Source: Alistipes sp. (GTDB lineage: Bacteria > Bacteroidota > Bacteroidia > Bacteroidales > Rikenellaceae). From it: a stretch of DNA of 59,770 nt. The position numbers were made by a program, and so were the translations under genes. The notes below the pieces were generated by a model. The model was not told the DNA's origin and did not search any database. It was given only the letters and a program-made list of their open reading frames with translations. Below are positions 41,546-49,916 of this stretch, in pieces. The stretch covers positions 1-59,770 of the forward strand of contig JAITWI010000046.1 of assembly GCA_031285345.1 (NCBI GenBank), given 5' to 3'. How positions within the stretch are numbered: position 1 is the first letter of the stretch; the number at the start of each line of letters is the position of its first letter.

Positions 41546-42595
41546 ATGACGATGACACAGAGATTTTTCAATATGATCCCAGGCCCCGACAGCAGCTGTT
41601 GCATTCTGTTGTATGGCGAGATTGGTGAGTGGGGCGATGCAAACCACAGCGCGGATTTTGTCCGGGTTCTAATGGACGCCGCCGCGACCTGCAAAAAAAT
41701 AGACATTCGGATTAACTCTATCGGAGGAGAGGTTCACGCCGGCATTGCAATAATCAACGCCATTACTCGGATTCCGTCAGAGGTCGAGGTCACGATTTAT
41801 ATTGATGCGATAGCGGCTTCGATCGCCGCGCTGATTGCTATGTGCGGTCGCAGGGTCGAGATAAGTCAGTTCGGCAGCATAATGTTCCATAGTGTGAGCG
41901 CCGGTGCTTATGGAAACAGGGCGGACATAACCAGTCTGCTCAAGGAAATGGAAATACTGGAGAACACCCTTAGCGATATGCTTTCCAAGCGCACAGGGCA
42001 GACCACCGAACAAATCCGTGAAACCTATTTCGATGGCGAGGATCACTGGTTGACGGCACAAGACGCGCTTGCCCTCGGCCTCGTTGATGCTATATACGAT
42101 GCCGAACCCGTGCCCGATAACAGCAATCGTGATCAAATTTACAACATCGTGTTGAACCGAGTGAATGTACAACCAAAAAATACCAATATGCTTGACAAAC
42201 TGAAAAAACGCGCGTCGTTCGCAAACTGCGCGACGGACGAGGATGTGCTGGAGCGCATCGAGAATTTGGAGACCGAAGCCGCCAAGGTTACCGGTCTGGA
42301 GAGTGAAAACACGCGCCTCGCCGCCGAGGCCGAAGCTCGCAGGGTCGCCGATGAGGCGGCAGCCGATGCAGAGGTCGATGCCGAACTGGAGGATGCCGTG
42401 AAAACCAACCGTATCGCCGAGCCGGAGAGAGCCGAGTTTAAGGCGATATACAAGGCCTCACCCGAGACCTACAAGGCTCAACTGGGTCGCCGCAAACCGG
42501 CCAAGCGCGTGGTCGATGTGCTGGCCGGCGGAGGTGATCCCGGGGCGAGCGCATGGGATAAACGCATGGACGAAATCGCAAACAACAAAAAATAG
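41546..42595 (+). CDS. Head maturation protease (ClpP-type) with C-terminal scaffold
   Basis: 349 residues. Protease domain 1-185: INSIGGEVHAG oxyanion region, catalytic S92 (DAIAASIAALIA), H115 (GSIMFHS) and D166 (GEDHWLTAQDAL). After ~205 follow a coiled coil (DEDVLERIENLETEAAKVTG) and Lys/Arg-rich tail, as in protease-scaffold fusions (Mu I/Z analogue). Starts 10 nt after the tRNA. Confidence 0.88.
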   Translation: MTMTQRFFNMIPGPDSSCCILLYGEIGEWGDANHSADFVRVLMDAAATCKKIDIRINSIGGEVHAGIAIINAITRIPSEVEVTIYIDAIAASIAALIAMCGRRVEISQFGSIMFHSVSAGAYGNRADITSLLKEMEILENTLSDMLSKRTGQTTEQIRETYFDGEDHWLTAQDALALGLVDAIYDAEPVPDNSNRDQIYNIVLNRVNVQPKNTNMLDKLKKRASFANCATDEDVLERIENLETEAAKVTGLESENTRLAAEAEARRVADEAAADAEVDAELEDAVKTNRIAEPERAEFKAIYKASPETYKAQLGRRKPAKRVVDVLAGGGDPGASAWDKRMDEIANNKK

Positions 42596-42601
42596 AATAC
42601 T

Positions 42602-43528
42602 ATGCTCAACATTCAAAACACCAATTACAGCGGCGAGGTACTGGAGCAGCTCCTCACCGTGGCGGCCACCGGCAACGAACTGGTCGAAAAGGGACTCATC
42701 CACATCGAGCCCGGCATCAGCGACAAATTCAGCATCCCGCGCCTGAAGACGGGCAAGATGCTCCAGAAGCGCAAAGAGCAGCCGGAGAACAGCGACAGCA
42801 AGGGCGACTTCAACTATTCGGAGGTCGAACTGAAGCCCGTGGACTTCATGGCCTTTGCCACGTTCAACCCCCGCTCGTTCGAGAAGATCTGGCGCAAGTA
42901 CCAGCCCAAGGGTAACCTCGTGTTCTCCGAACTGCCGGCCGGGGCGCAGAACGCCCTTTTGGCGGAACTCGCCAAAGCGGTGAAGTTCGAGTTGGGCAAG
43001 CACTTTATCGTCGGCAAAGAGGGCGCTGACGACGACAGCCTGTTCAACGGTATCCTCACCCGCATTTTGGCGAATACCGACATCGTCAAGGTCGAAACGA
43101 CTACAACCACGATGCTCGAAAAACTCAAAGCGGTCAAGGACAAAATCCCGACTACGATGCGTAGCAACCCCGGTCTGCGTATCCTGATGTCGGTCGAGGA
43201 CTTCGACCAGTACGACGAGGAACTGACCGCTCAGCCGAGCAAGGGCGCGAACTATACCGACACCAACGCCTCTCGTTACAAGGGCATTGGTATCGAGTAT
43301 ATGGCGAACTGGCCGTCGGGCGTGATCGTCGCCACCATCACCGGTATGGACACCACGACCAACCTCTGGGCGGCCGTGAACCTTCAGGACGATATGGACG
43401 TGATTCAGATCGACAAACTGACCAACGCCGGCGAGCGCTATTTCTTCAAAATGCTGATGAAAGCCGACACCAACGTCGCCTTCGGCGAGGAGTGTGTTGT
43501 GCTGGATACCCGCGAACCCCAAATCTAA
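42602..43528 (+). CDS. Major capsid protein
   Basis: 308 residues, HK97-like features: conserved IEPGISDKFSIPRLKTGKML, a spine-helix region (AGAQNALLAELAKAVKFELG) and a beta-rich C-terminal part (GIGIEYMANWPSGVIVATIT). Directly follows the protease/scaffold, the expected order. Comparable in length to Mu T. Confidence 0.85.
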   Translation: MLNIQNTNYSGEVLEQLLTVAATGNELVEKGLIHIEPGISDKFSIPRLKTGKMLQKRKEQPENSDSKGDFNYSEVELKPVDFMAFATFNPRSFEKIWRKYQPKGNLVFSELPAGAQNALLAELAKAVKFELGKHFIVGKEGADDDSLFNGILTRILANTDIVKVETTTTTMLEKLKAVKDKIPTTMRSNPGLRILMSVEDFDQYDEELTAQPSKGANYTDTNASRYKGIGIEYMANWPSGVIVATITGMDTTTNLWAAVNLQDDMDVIQIDKLTNAGERYFFKMLMKADTNVAFGEECVVLDTREPQI

Positions 43529-43554
43529 ACCATTCACCCTTAAAAAACAATATC

Positions 43555-43737
43555 ATGAGCAAAGAGAAAGAAGTTACCAAGGTCAAGATCGTCATGCTGA
43601 CGGCGTGCGTTGACAAAGACGACAACAAGGTGCGCTACGAAGTAGGCACCGAGGTCGAATTCAACAAGGAGCGTGCGGAGGCCGCAGTGGCCGCCGGTTA
43701 CGCTGAATACCCCCAACCTTCCGACCCCGAGATCTAA
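43555..43737 (+). CDS. Small late protein (possible head decoration or neck)
   Basis: 60 residues from ATG 43555. VKIVMLTACVDKDDNKVRYE then VEFNKERAEAAVAAGYAEYP. Short alpha/beta peptide between capsid and endolysin genes; family unknown. Stop overlaps the next start. Confidence 0.55.
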   Translation: MSKEKEVTKVKIVMLTACVDKDDNKVRYEVGTEVEFNKERAEAAVAAGYAEYPQPSDPEI

Positions 43738-44201
43738 TGGCACGGCTCGAACGGCTTGTAATCCATTGTACCGCGACACCTGAGGGACGGGCGGTCAGTG
43801 TCGAAGACATTCGACACTGGCACACCGCGCCCAAAGGTGCCGGCGGACGCGGATGGAAGCAGGTGGGATATACCGATATGATCCACCAGAGCGGGGTCGT
43901 CGAGCGGCTGGTAGATAACAACGAGGATGCGAACGTGGATCCTTGGGAGGTTACCAACGGGGCGGCGGGGTATAACTCCTCATCCCGCCACGTTGTGTAC
44001 GTCGGCGGCGTGGCCAAAGACGGCAAAACTCCCAAGGACACGCGCACCCCTCAGCAGAGCAAGGCGCTGGAGGCGTATGTCAAAGACTTTCACGCACGGT
44101 TCCCTGGTGCGAAGATCGTCGGTCACAACGCCCTTGCGGCGAAGGCTTGCCCGTCGTTCGATGTGCAGGCGTGGCTGAAAACCATTGGTGTAAACCGGTA
44201 G
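43737..44201 (+). CDS. Endolysin, N-acetylmuramoyl-L-alanine amidase (Amidase_2)
   Basis: 154 residues. Zinc ligands H10 (LVIHCTATPEG) and the distal VGHNALAAKACPSFDV (His and Cys) with Trp/Tyr substrate-loop residues (IRHWHT, HVVYVGG). Cleaves the stem peptide from peptidoglycan for lysis. No signal peptide, so it depends on a holin. Confidence 0.9.
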   Translation: MARLERLVIHCTATPEGRAVSVEDIRHWHTAPKGAGGRGWKQVGYTDMIHQSGVVERLVDNNEDANVDPWEVTNGAAGYNSSSRHVVYVGGVAKDGKTPKDTRTPQQSKALEAYVKDFHARFPGAKIVGHNALAAKACPSFDVQAWLKTIGVNR

Positions 44202-44206
44202 GAATT

Positions 44207-44569
44207 ATGGGCGAATACTCTCAATACATCCTCCCCGTACTTACGGCGGTATTGGGTTGGCTTGGAGCGAATATAAAGACGCGCCGTGCCAACAAACAAA
44301 CCGACCTTCAGATTATCAACGAGGCAATTGCGCCACTGTTGAAGTCTATAAGGGATCTGACAGACCACAACCGCACCCTTACGGGAGAACTGGTAGAGGA
44401 GCAGAAAAAATCTTTGGCACTGGTCGAAGAGAAACGGGCGTGGCTTGCCGAACGCGGCGAATTGGTCGGTCAGGTTGAAAAACTCACCAAACGGGTGGCC
44501 TCGATGGAGAAGACTATTCGCAAATTTACCTCGGAGGGAGTGGCGACGCTTCCACTGGAACAAGAGTAA
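44207..44569 (+). CDS. Holin-like single-TM coiled-coil protein
   Basis: 120 residues from ATG 44207. One N-terminal TM (YILPVLTAVLGWLGA), then a long coiled coil. This protein directly follows the amidase in Bacteroides Mu-like phages, so a holin or lysis-timing role is likely. Confidence 0.6.
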   Translation: MGEYSQYILPVLTAVLGWLGANIKTRRANKQTDLQIINEAIAPLLKSIRDLTDHNRTLTGELVEEQKKSLALVEEKRAWLAERGELVGQVEKLTKRVASMEKTIRKFTSEGVATLPLEQE

Positions 44570-44590
44570 AAACACTTAAAATCATTTGAT

Positions 44591-45076
44591 ATGGCACAAA
44601 AATTTATGTACGGAGTGGGTCTCCTCAAATTCAAGGGCAAAACCCTCGGCTACATTCTGAAGGACTCGTTCCAGATGAACGGGAGCAAGGGCGAGGCCTC
44701 GAAGGTCTTTGCGGAGCAGGCTCAGAGCGCCCCCGTGAAAACCCTCCCCGGATCGAACGGCTCGATCGCCCCGTCGTTCAATCTCATTGAGATGGACTAC
44801 GAGGTTATGGCGGCTCTTCTGGGCGGCACCGTGGTCAAGACGGGCGAGGTGGCCACCGGATGGAAGGCCCCCCACGAGGTGGTCGTCCTAGAGGGCGAGT
44901 TTATCATCGAAACGAACTCCAAACACCGAATCACCATCTTCAACGGTATTCTTCAAGGCAACCTTGGCGGTAGTCTCAATATGACCTCTGTTTCACAGAT
45001 CGAGGTTGCGATTGAGCCGCAGTTGCCGGAGGATGGAACTGCGCCCTACGAAATCGACGACATTCCCGAATTGTAA
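44591..45076 (+). CDS. Major tail tube protein
   Basis: 161 residues. Beta-rich (KFMYGVGLLKFKGKTLGYIL, FNLIEMDYEVMAALLGGTV, RITIFNGILQGNLGGSLNMT). Position before the tail chaperone and tape measure supports tail tube. No sheath gene is seen upstream, so the tail is probably long and non-contractile. Confidence 0.7.
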   Translation: MAQKFMYGVGLLKFKGKTLGYILKDSFQMNGSKGEASKVFAEQAQSAPVKTLPGSNGSIAPSFNLIEMDYEVMAALLGGTVVKTGEVATGWKAPHEVVVLEGEFIIETNSKHRITIFNGILQGNLGGSLNMTSVSQIEVAIEPQLPEDGTAPYEIDDIPEL

Positions 45077-45090
45077 TCGATACCCACACT

Positions 45091-45564
45091 ATGGGAGTGG
45101 AACTGTTGGCGGCGGAGGCGTTACTGGAACAGGGCGTCTCCGTCCCTTTTAAGGAGGTCAGAATCCCGTTTGCGAAAAAGAGTTGGAAACCGCGCGTAAC
45201 CATGCGGCGCCCACGGTTGGGCGGTCAGATACGGATCTCGCGGCTACGCCTTAAAATGGGAGCGACATACGAGAAGATGCGTTCTTTTACGCAGGAGCAG
45301 CAGGACGCATTTATGGCGCAACACGGGAAGACGCTGAGTAAGATGATCGCTCTGACCGTTTGCCGGGGTTTTCTGTCCGGTAGGCTACTGACACCGATCG
45401 TCGCTTGGCTCATCCGTGAGTTTGTCGATGTGAGGTTCATTCTTGGAGCGCACAAGAAGTATATGACCCTGCTGGGAGCCAGATCTTTCAGCGATATTAT
45501 CAGATCGGCGGAGGAATTAAATCCGATGAGGCCGACCTTGAGCCAAAAAAGGAAGAGGAGTTAA
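45091..45564 (+). CDS. Tail assembly chaperone, short product
   Basis: 157 residues ending PTLSQKRKRS. Occupies the chaperone slot between tail tube and tape measure. Near its 3' end an A6 run (45545-45550) could permit a -1 shift into the downstream frame. No enzymatic motif. Confidence 0.65.
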   Translation: MGVELLAAEALLEQGVSVPFKEVRIPFAKKSWKPRVTMRRPRLGGQIRISRLRLKMGATYEKMRSFTQEQQDAFMAQHGKTLSKMIALTVCRGFLSGRLLTPIVAWLIREFVDVRFILGAHKKYMTLLGARSFSDIIRSAEELNPMRPTLSQKRKRS

Positions 45565-45572
45565 AGGGCTAC

Positions 45573-45824
45573 ATGGATGGCCCCCATAGCCCTTTCGGGT
45601 CGATCTGGCAGATTGCTTCGGCGACGGGCTGGAGCATACACTACATACTTTGGAGGGTGGATTATCTCACGCTGCGCCTGATGCTGTTGGATCAACCGAG
45701 GTATATCTCCGCCGACGAACAAAAAGAGAAAATCAACGCCGACGGCAGAGCCGCCGGAGCCGACGACGGGAGCGACATCGCCGCCCAGTTCGAGGCAGAA
45801 CTTAAACGATACAAACGTAAATGA
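45573..45824 (+). CDS. Tail assembly chaperone, frameshift extension
   Basis: Frame -1 relative to 45091 and open from 45384. Read through the A6 run it continues KEEELKGYMDG, then SPFGSIWQIASATGWSIHYI and an acidic/basic C-terminus. An independent start at 45573 is possible but an extended fusion (chaperone G-T type) is more likely. Overlaps the tape-measure start (ATGA). Confidence 0.6.
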   Translation: MDGPHSPFGSIWQIASATGWSIHYILWRVDYLTLRLMLLDQPRYISADEQKEKINADGRAAGADDGSDIAAQFEAELKRYKRK

Positions 45825-48800
45825 GCACAAAACCCGTAGCAATCGAATATCTGTTGAAGGATGGCGTCTCCTCCGGTCTGGGAAAGATCGAGGGAGCCGC
45901 CACATCTGTGGAGAAAACTTTCACACGAACTTCCGACAATATCAAAAACAAGCTACGGGAGCAGAAGGACACGGTTAAATTGGTGGAGGGAGACCTGCGC
46001 TCGCTGGAGGGGCAACTTTCCAAAATGACACCGGGTACCGCTTGGCTTGAAATGAAAGCCGAGGTCGAGGCGTGCCGTAAGGTTCTGACCGAAGAGAAGG
46101 TTGCCCTGGCTGATATAGAGCAACAACACGATAAGGCGGCCTCCTCCGGCAAGCGCCTCTCTCGCGAGCTTAGGGTTATGCAGGACGAGATGACAAAGAT
46201 GCGCCTTGCGGGAAAACAGCTCACGCCCGAGTATGTCGAGATGGAACAAAAAGCGGCGGTGTTGGCCGATACGTTGGGCGACGTTCGCGCCCAAACGAAT
46301 GTCCTTGCTCACGACAATGCCGGACTGCAAGGTGTGATCAGTGGGGTAAGCGGTCTCACCGGCGGTATTACTGCCGCCGTCGGCGTGATGGGGGTGTTTA
46401 CCAAAAACAACGAGGATCTGGTTAAAGTTCAAACCAAGGTGCAGAGTGTCCTCGCCATCACGATGGGACTCCAGCAGATGATGAACGTTCTGAACAGGGA
46501 TTCGGCATTTCGCCTCGTGACACTTCGAAAAGCGAAAGATGCTTTCGCCGCCGCCAACACCCGTTTGGCCGTCGCTCTTGGAATTTCCAATATTGCGGCC
46601 AAGGCACTTATGGCGACTTTAACCCTCGGCCTCTCTGCAGCTATCGGGGTGGCGATTGCACTGTGGGACAGGTATCGTTCCCGGCAAGCCGCTGCAAAAG
46701 AGGAGGCGGAGGCGTTTAGTAAGAAAATAGCCGATTCGGCGGCAAAGCCTATTTCGGCCATAAATGAGTTGTCGGCCGCTTGGTCGAAATTGGGAAACAA
46801 TTTGGAGGCCAAGCAAAAATTCGTCGAGGAGAACAAAAAACGCTTCGACGAATTGGGGATTTCGGTAGGCTCGGTAACCGATGCCGAAAATCTATTGGTT
46901 GCCAATAAGGCTAAATTCGTAGAAGCCTGTTTGGCCCGTGCCAAAGCGTTGGCTGTGCAGGAACTTGCCGTGGAGAAATACAAAGAGGTTCTTAAAGCCC
47001 AACAAGAGCTTGATGCCACACCCAAGGCATACGTCACAAAAAAGGGTACATACACGGACGGGTACGGTACCGTGCGCGAAGGGAAAGTGTTGCAAAAATC
47101 CAGCGATTGGCAGGAAGCGGAGGACGTGCTCTCTGAAGCGCAAGGCGCGTATGACAACTTGATTAGCCAGCAGGTTGAATTCTCTGCCGCGGAACGTGAA
47201 ATTATGGCATCAATCAATGCCGGCGCCGATGGTATTATCGAAGGGAGCGTCGCCGCCATCGAGAGGGTGATTGCCAGTAAGCGAGAGCTGCTTAAAAACG
47301 TTACGGACAGGGCCGAGTATGACCGGATCACCCGGGAGATTAAAACAGAAGAAAAGAAACTTGCCGCGATTACCGGCACGACGAATAACGGGGGAACTAC
47401 ATCCGCGGACCAAGCCGAGCGCCAAGCCGGAGAATTAGCCAGAGTTCAAAGGCAACTTGAAGATAGGGCGGCGCAGGCTCGTATTGATGCGATGGATGAA
47501 GGGTTGGCAAAGACTCTCGAACAAAACAAACTCAACCACGCCCGAGAAATCGCCCAAATAGAGCAACTTGGAGCAGATCTGTTGGCCGCACATAAGAGGA
47601 TCAATAAAGATATAACAGAGTTGCCGGCTTCCCACGCGGATATGCTGGCAACGATGACCGTCGCCGCGGGAGCAGAATATGCCGCCGCGGACAAAGAGGC
47701 GCGGGATGAGGTTCTTGCCGATATGATGACCTTTCAGCAGAAGTACGCCCGGATCATCGAGGAGACCAACAAGAAAATCAAGGACGCTCAGATGGCCGGT
47801 GCCTCGCTCGATATGTTCGGGGTTCTCTCTGAGCAGGAGGGGGAACAGATTGACCAGTTGGCGGAGGAGTTCGCTCAAAAAAGCGACGACTACGAAACCT
47901 TTATGCGTTCGATGGTCGATGCCTCCATCGAGGAGATACAGGCAAATATCGACAATGCGAACTCGATCATCTCGCAGATCGTGGCGGGCGGTATCGACGA
48001 GAGTGAGATAGAGAAATACCTTGAGTACCGCGCCCGGCTCGTCGCGATGCAAAAGGAGTTGAAAGCCGCGAAAAACGAGAAGGACAGTGCCGATTCGAGC
48101 AAGGAGGCCGAAAGTTCTAACAAGTCGTGGCAAAAACTGTACGGCACGCTTCGAAAGATAGGGAGCGAGTTCGACGAGATAGGCGAAGCGGTCGGCGGCA
48201 CCACCGGCGAGATTATCAAAACGGCCGGTACCATCGCCACGTCGGCGCTGTCGGGGATAAGTGCGATCACTCAGCTGGCGAACTGGTCTATCACCGCCAC
48301 ACAAATGGCGGCTACCGGCGCGTCGGCGGCTATTATTGCCGTCGAGAAGGCGAGCGTTATCCTCGCCGTTATCGGCGCGGTCATTCAGGTGATAACGATA
48401 ATCACGGGACTATTCAAGGACAACGAGGAGCAGCTACGCGCTGCGGCGGATGCCGCCCGGGAGTATGAGGCCGCACTCGAAGAGATCGGCCGTGCGCAAC
48501 GCTACGACCTGTTCGACACCATTTTCGGGACGGACGGGGTCGGGAAGTTTCAGGAGGCTAAGGCTATCGCTATTGAATCCATAAAGGACATCCGAACACA
48601 AATTGGCAATGGCGTAGATATAACTGCTACGTTCGATGGGCGCAGCGGCTGGAATAAGTTTTGGGGAACCGGCGACCACAAGATAAAAAACACCGCTTTT
48701 GACATCAACGAATTTATAAATTCGGACGGTTCGTTGAAGTTAAAGGAGTTGCAGGAGTGGTATAAACAATACGAAAAGGGATTAAGTGATGCTGAGAAAA

Positions 48801-49456
48801 CGGCATTACAAAATCTTATAGATGACGGTAAGGCATACGAAGAGGCAATCCAAGTTATGACCGACCATATCGACCAGTTATGGGGTGATTTGGCTTCGTC
48901 AATTGCCGACAATATGATCGACGCATTCCTCGAAACGGGAGATGCCGCCAAGAACCTCGGCGAACTGGTCGATGATGTGGCCAAGAATATGGCCAAGTCG
49001 ATGATCGAGAGTCTTCTCATTGAGGATATATTCAATAAGGATCTGCAAGTCCAACTGCTCGACATGTTAAAACTTGGCGACCAGAAGGGTGCGAACAAAT
49101 TAATTCAGGACGCAATTGCCAGTGCGGGGGAGTTGGCACCCATCATCGAAGGCATCATCACGTCGCTCGGTCTCACACACGAGGCGGCTGAAAAAGGTGT
49201 CGGTCAGAGCGGCAAAGCCGGGGCCTTCACGACGATGACCCAGGACGAGGGCGCAGAGCTGAAGGGGCTGTTCACCTCGGTTCAGATGATTCTGCGGGAC
49301 ATCTATCTCGATATGGAGGATGTAGGCCCCGGCTTGGCGGAGGCTACCGGAGTGCTGGTTGAGATCCGCGAGGAGGTCAAGAAGTCGAACGGCTGGCTCG
49401 GTAAAATGTATGACCAGGTTGAGAAGATCATCAGGGACGGATTAAAGATAAAATAG
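45821..49456 (+). CDS. Tail tape measure protein
   Basis: 1211 residues, the longest helical tail gene. Coiled coils at the N-terminus (about 35-110), a hydrophobic segment about 263-285 (LMATLTLGLSAAIGVAIALW), a long coiled central part (about 480-770) and a second hydrophobic region (about 820-860). Determines tail length; at ~0.15 nm per residue the tail would be about 180 nm (estimate). Confidence 0.9.
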   Translation: MSTKPVAIEYLLKDGVSSGLGKIEGAATSVEKTFTRTSDNIKNKLREQKDTVKLVEGDLRSLEGQLSKMTPGTAWLEMKAEVEACRKVLTEEKVALADIEQQHDKAASSGKRLSRELRVMQDEMTKMRLAGKQLTPEYVEMEQKAAVLADTLGDVRAQTNVLAHDNAGLQGVISGVSGLTGGITAAVGVMGVFTKNNEDLVKVQTKVQSVLAITMGLQQMMNVLNRDSAFRLVTLRKAKDAFAAANTRLAVALGISNIAAKALMATLTLGLSAAIGVAIALWDRYRSRQAAAKEEAEAFSKKIADSAAKPISAINELSAAWSKLGNNLEAKQKFVEENKKRFDELGISVGSVTDAENLLVANKAKFVEACLARAKALAVQELAVEKYKEVLKAQQELDATPKAYVTKKGTYTDGYGTVREGKVLQKSSDWQEAEDVLSEAQGAYDNLISQQVEFSAAEREIMASINAGADGIIEGSVAAIERVIASKRELLKNVTDRAEYDRITREIKTEEKKLAAITGTTNNGGTTSADQAERQAGELARVQRQLEDRAAQARIDAMDEGLAKTLEQNKLNHAREIAQIEQLGADLLAAHKRINKDITELPASHADMLATMTVAAGAEYAAADKEARDEVLADMMTFQQKYARIIEETNKKIKDAQMAGASLDMFGVLSEQEGEQIDQLAEEFAQKSDDYETFMRSMVDASIEEIQANIDNANSIISQIVAGGIDESEIEKYLEYRARLVAMQKELKAAKNEKDSADSSKEAESSNKSWQKLYGTLRKIGSEFDEIGEAVGGTTGEIIKTAGTIATSALSGISAITQLANWSITATQMAATGASAAIIAVEKASVILAVIGAVIQVITIITGLFKDNEEQLRAAADAAREYEAALEEIGRAQRYDLFDTIFGTDGVGKFQEAKAIAIESIKDIRTQIGNGVDITATFDGRSGWNKFWGTGDHKIKNTAFDINEFINSDGSLKLKELQEWYKQYEKGLSDAEKTALQNLIDDGKAYEEAIQVMTDHIDQLWGDLASSIADNMIDAFLETGDAAKNLGELVDDVAKNMAKSMIESLLIEDIFNKDLQVQLLDMLKLGDQKGANKLIQDAIASAGELAPIIEGIITSLGLTHEAAEKGVGQSGKAGAFTTMTQDEGAELKGLFTSVQMILRDIYLDMEDVGPGLAEATGVLVEIREEVKKSNGWLGKMYDQVEKIIRDGLKIK

Positions 49457-49458
49457 GT

Positions 49459-49914
49459 ATGGAAGCGCTGAAAGGATTGTTATTCATCAACGATATAGAT
49501 GCCTATGTGGCATACGGTGCATTTTTGTCGGCTGACAGGCGCGGCGAGTTCCGCAACCTCTCCGCATTGCTCACTCCGCCCACAATGAAGCCTTATGTCG
49601 CCGTGGCGTTCCGGGAGGAGGATGGGGAGCAGCTACCCCAGCAGTTGCCGACCCCGGCGTTCGAGGCGCGGGATATCGACCTTCGGTTTGCCATCGTCGC
49701 CGACTCCGCCGCCGAGTTTATGCAACGATACGCCGACTTCGTGGCTATGCTCCGGAGCGGATGGTTGGAGCTTCGCGTGGCCGATGTGCCGGGGAAGATC
49801 CGGGTGTACTATAAAAGCAGCACCGAGTTCAGTCAGCTGACACCCATTGGCGGCGGAGCCGTGGCCGGAAAGTTTAACGTGAAGTTCAGGGAGCCGAACC
49901 CTGCCAGTAGATAA
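49459..49914 (+). CDS. Distal tail protein
   Basis: 151 residues. GLLFINDIDAYVAYGAFLSA start, DIDLRFAIVADSAAEFMQRY and LELRVADVPGKIRVYYKSST recall distal-tail adaptor proteins placed between tape measure and hub. Family assignment inferred from position. Confidence 0.6.
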   Translation: MEALKGLLFINDIDAYVAYGAFLSADRRGEFRNLSALLTPPTMKPYVAVAFREEDGEQLPQQLPTPAFEARDIDLRFAIVADSAAEFMQRYADFVAMLRSGWLELRVADVPGKIRVYYKSSTEFSQLTPIGGGAVAGKFNVKFREPNPASR

Positions 49915-49916
49915 CG

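Noticed and set aside
41546-42595. Host ClpP protease
   Set aside because: Position before the capsid gene and the scaffold-like C-terminus mark it as a phage head protease.
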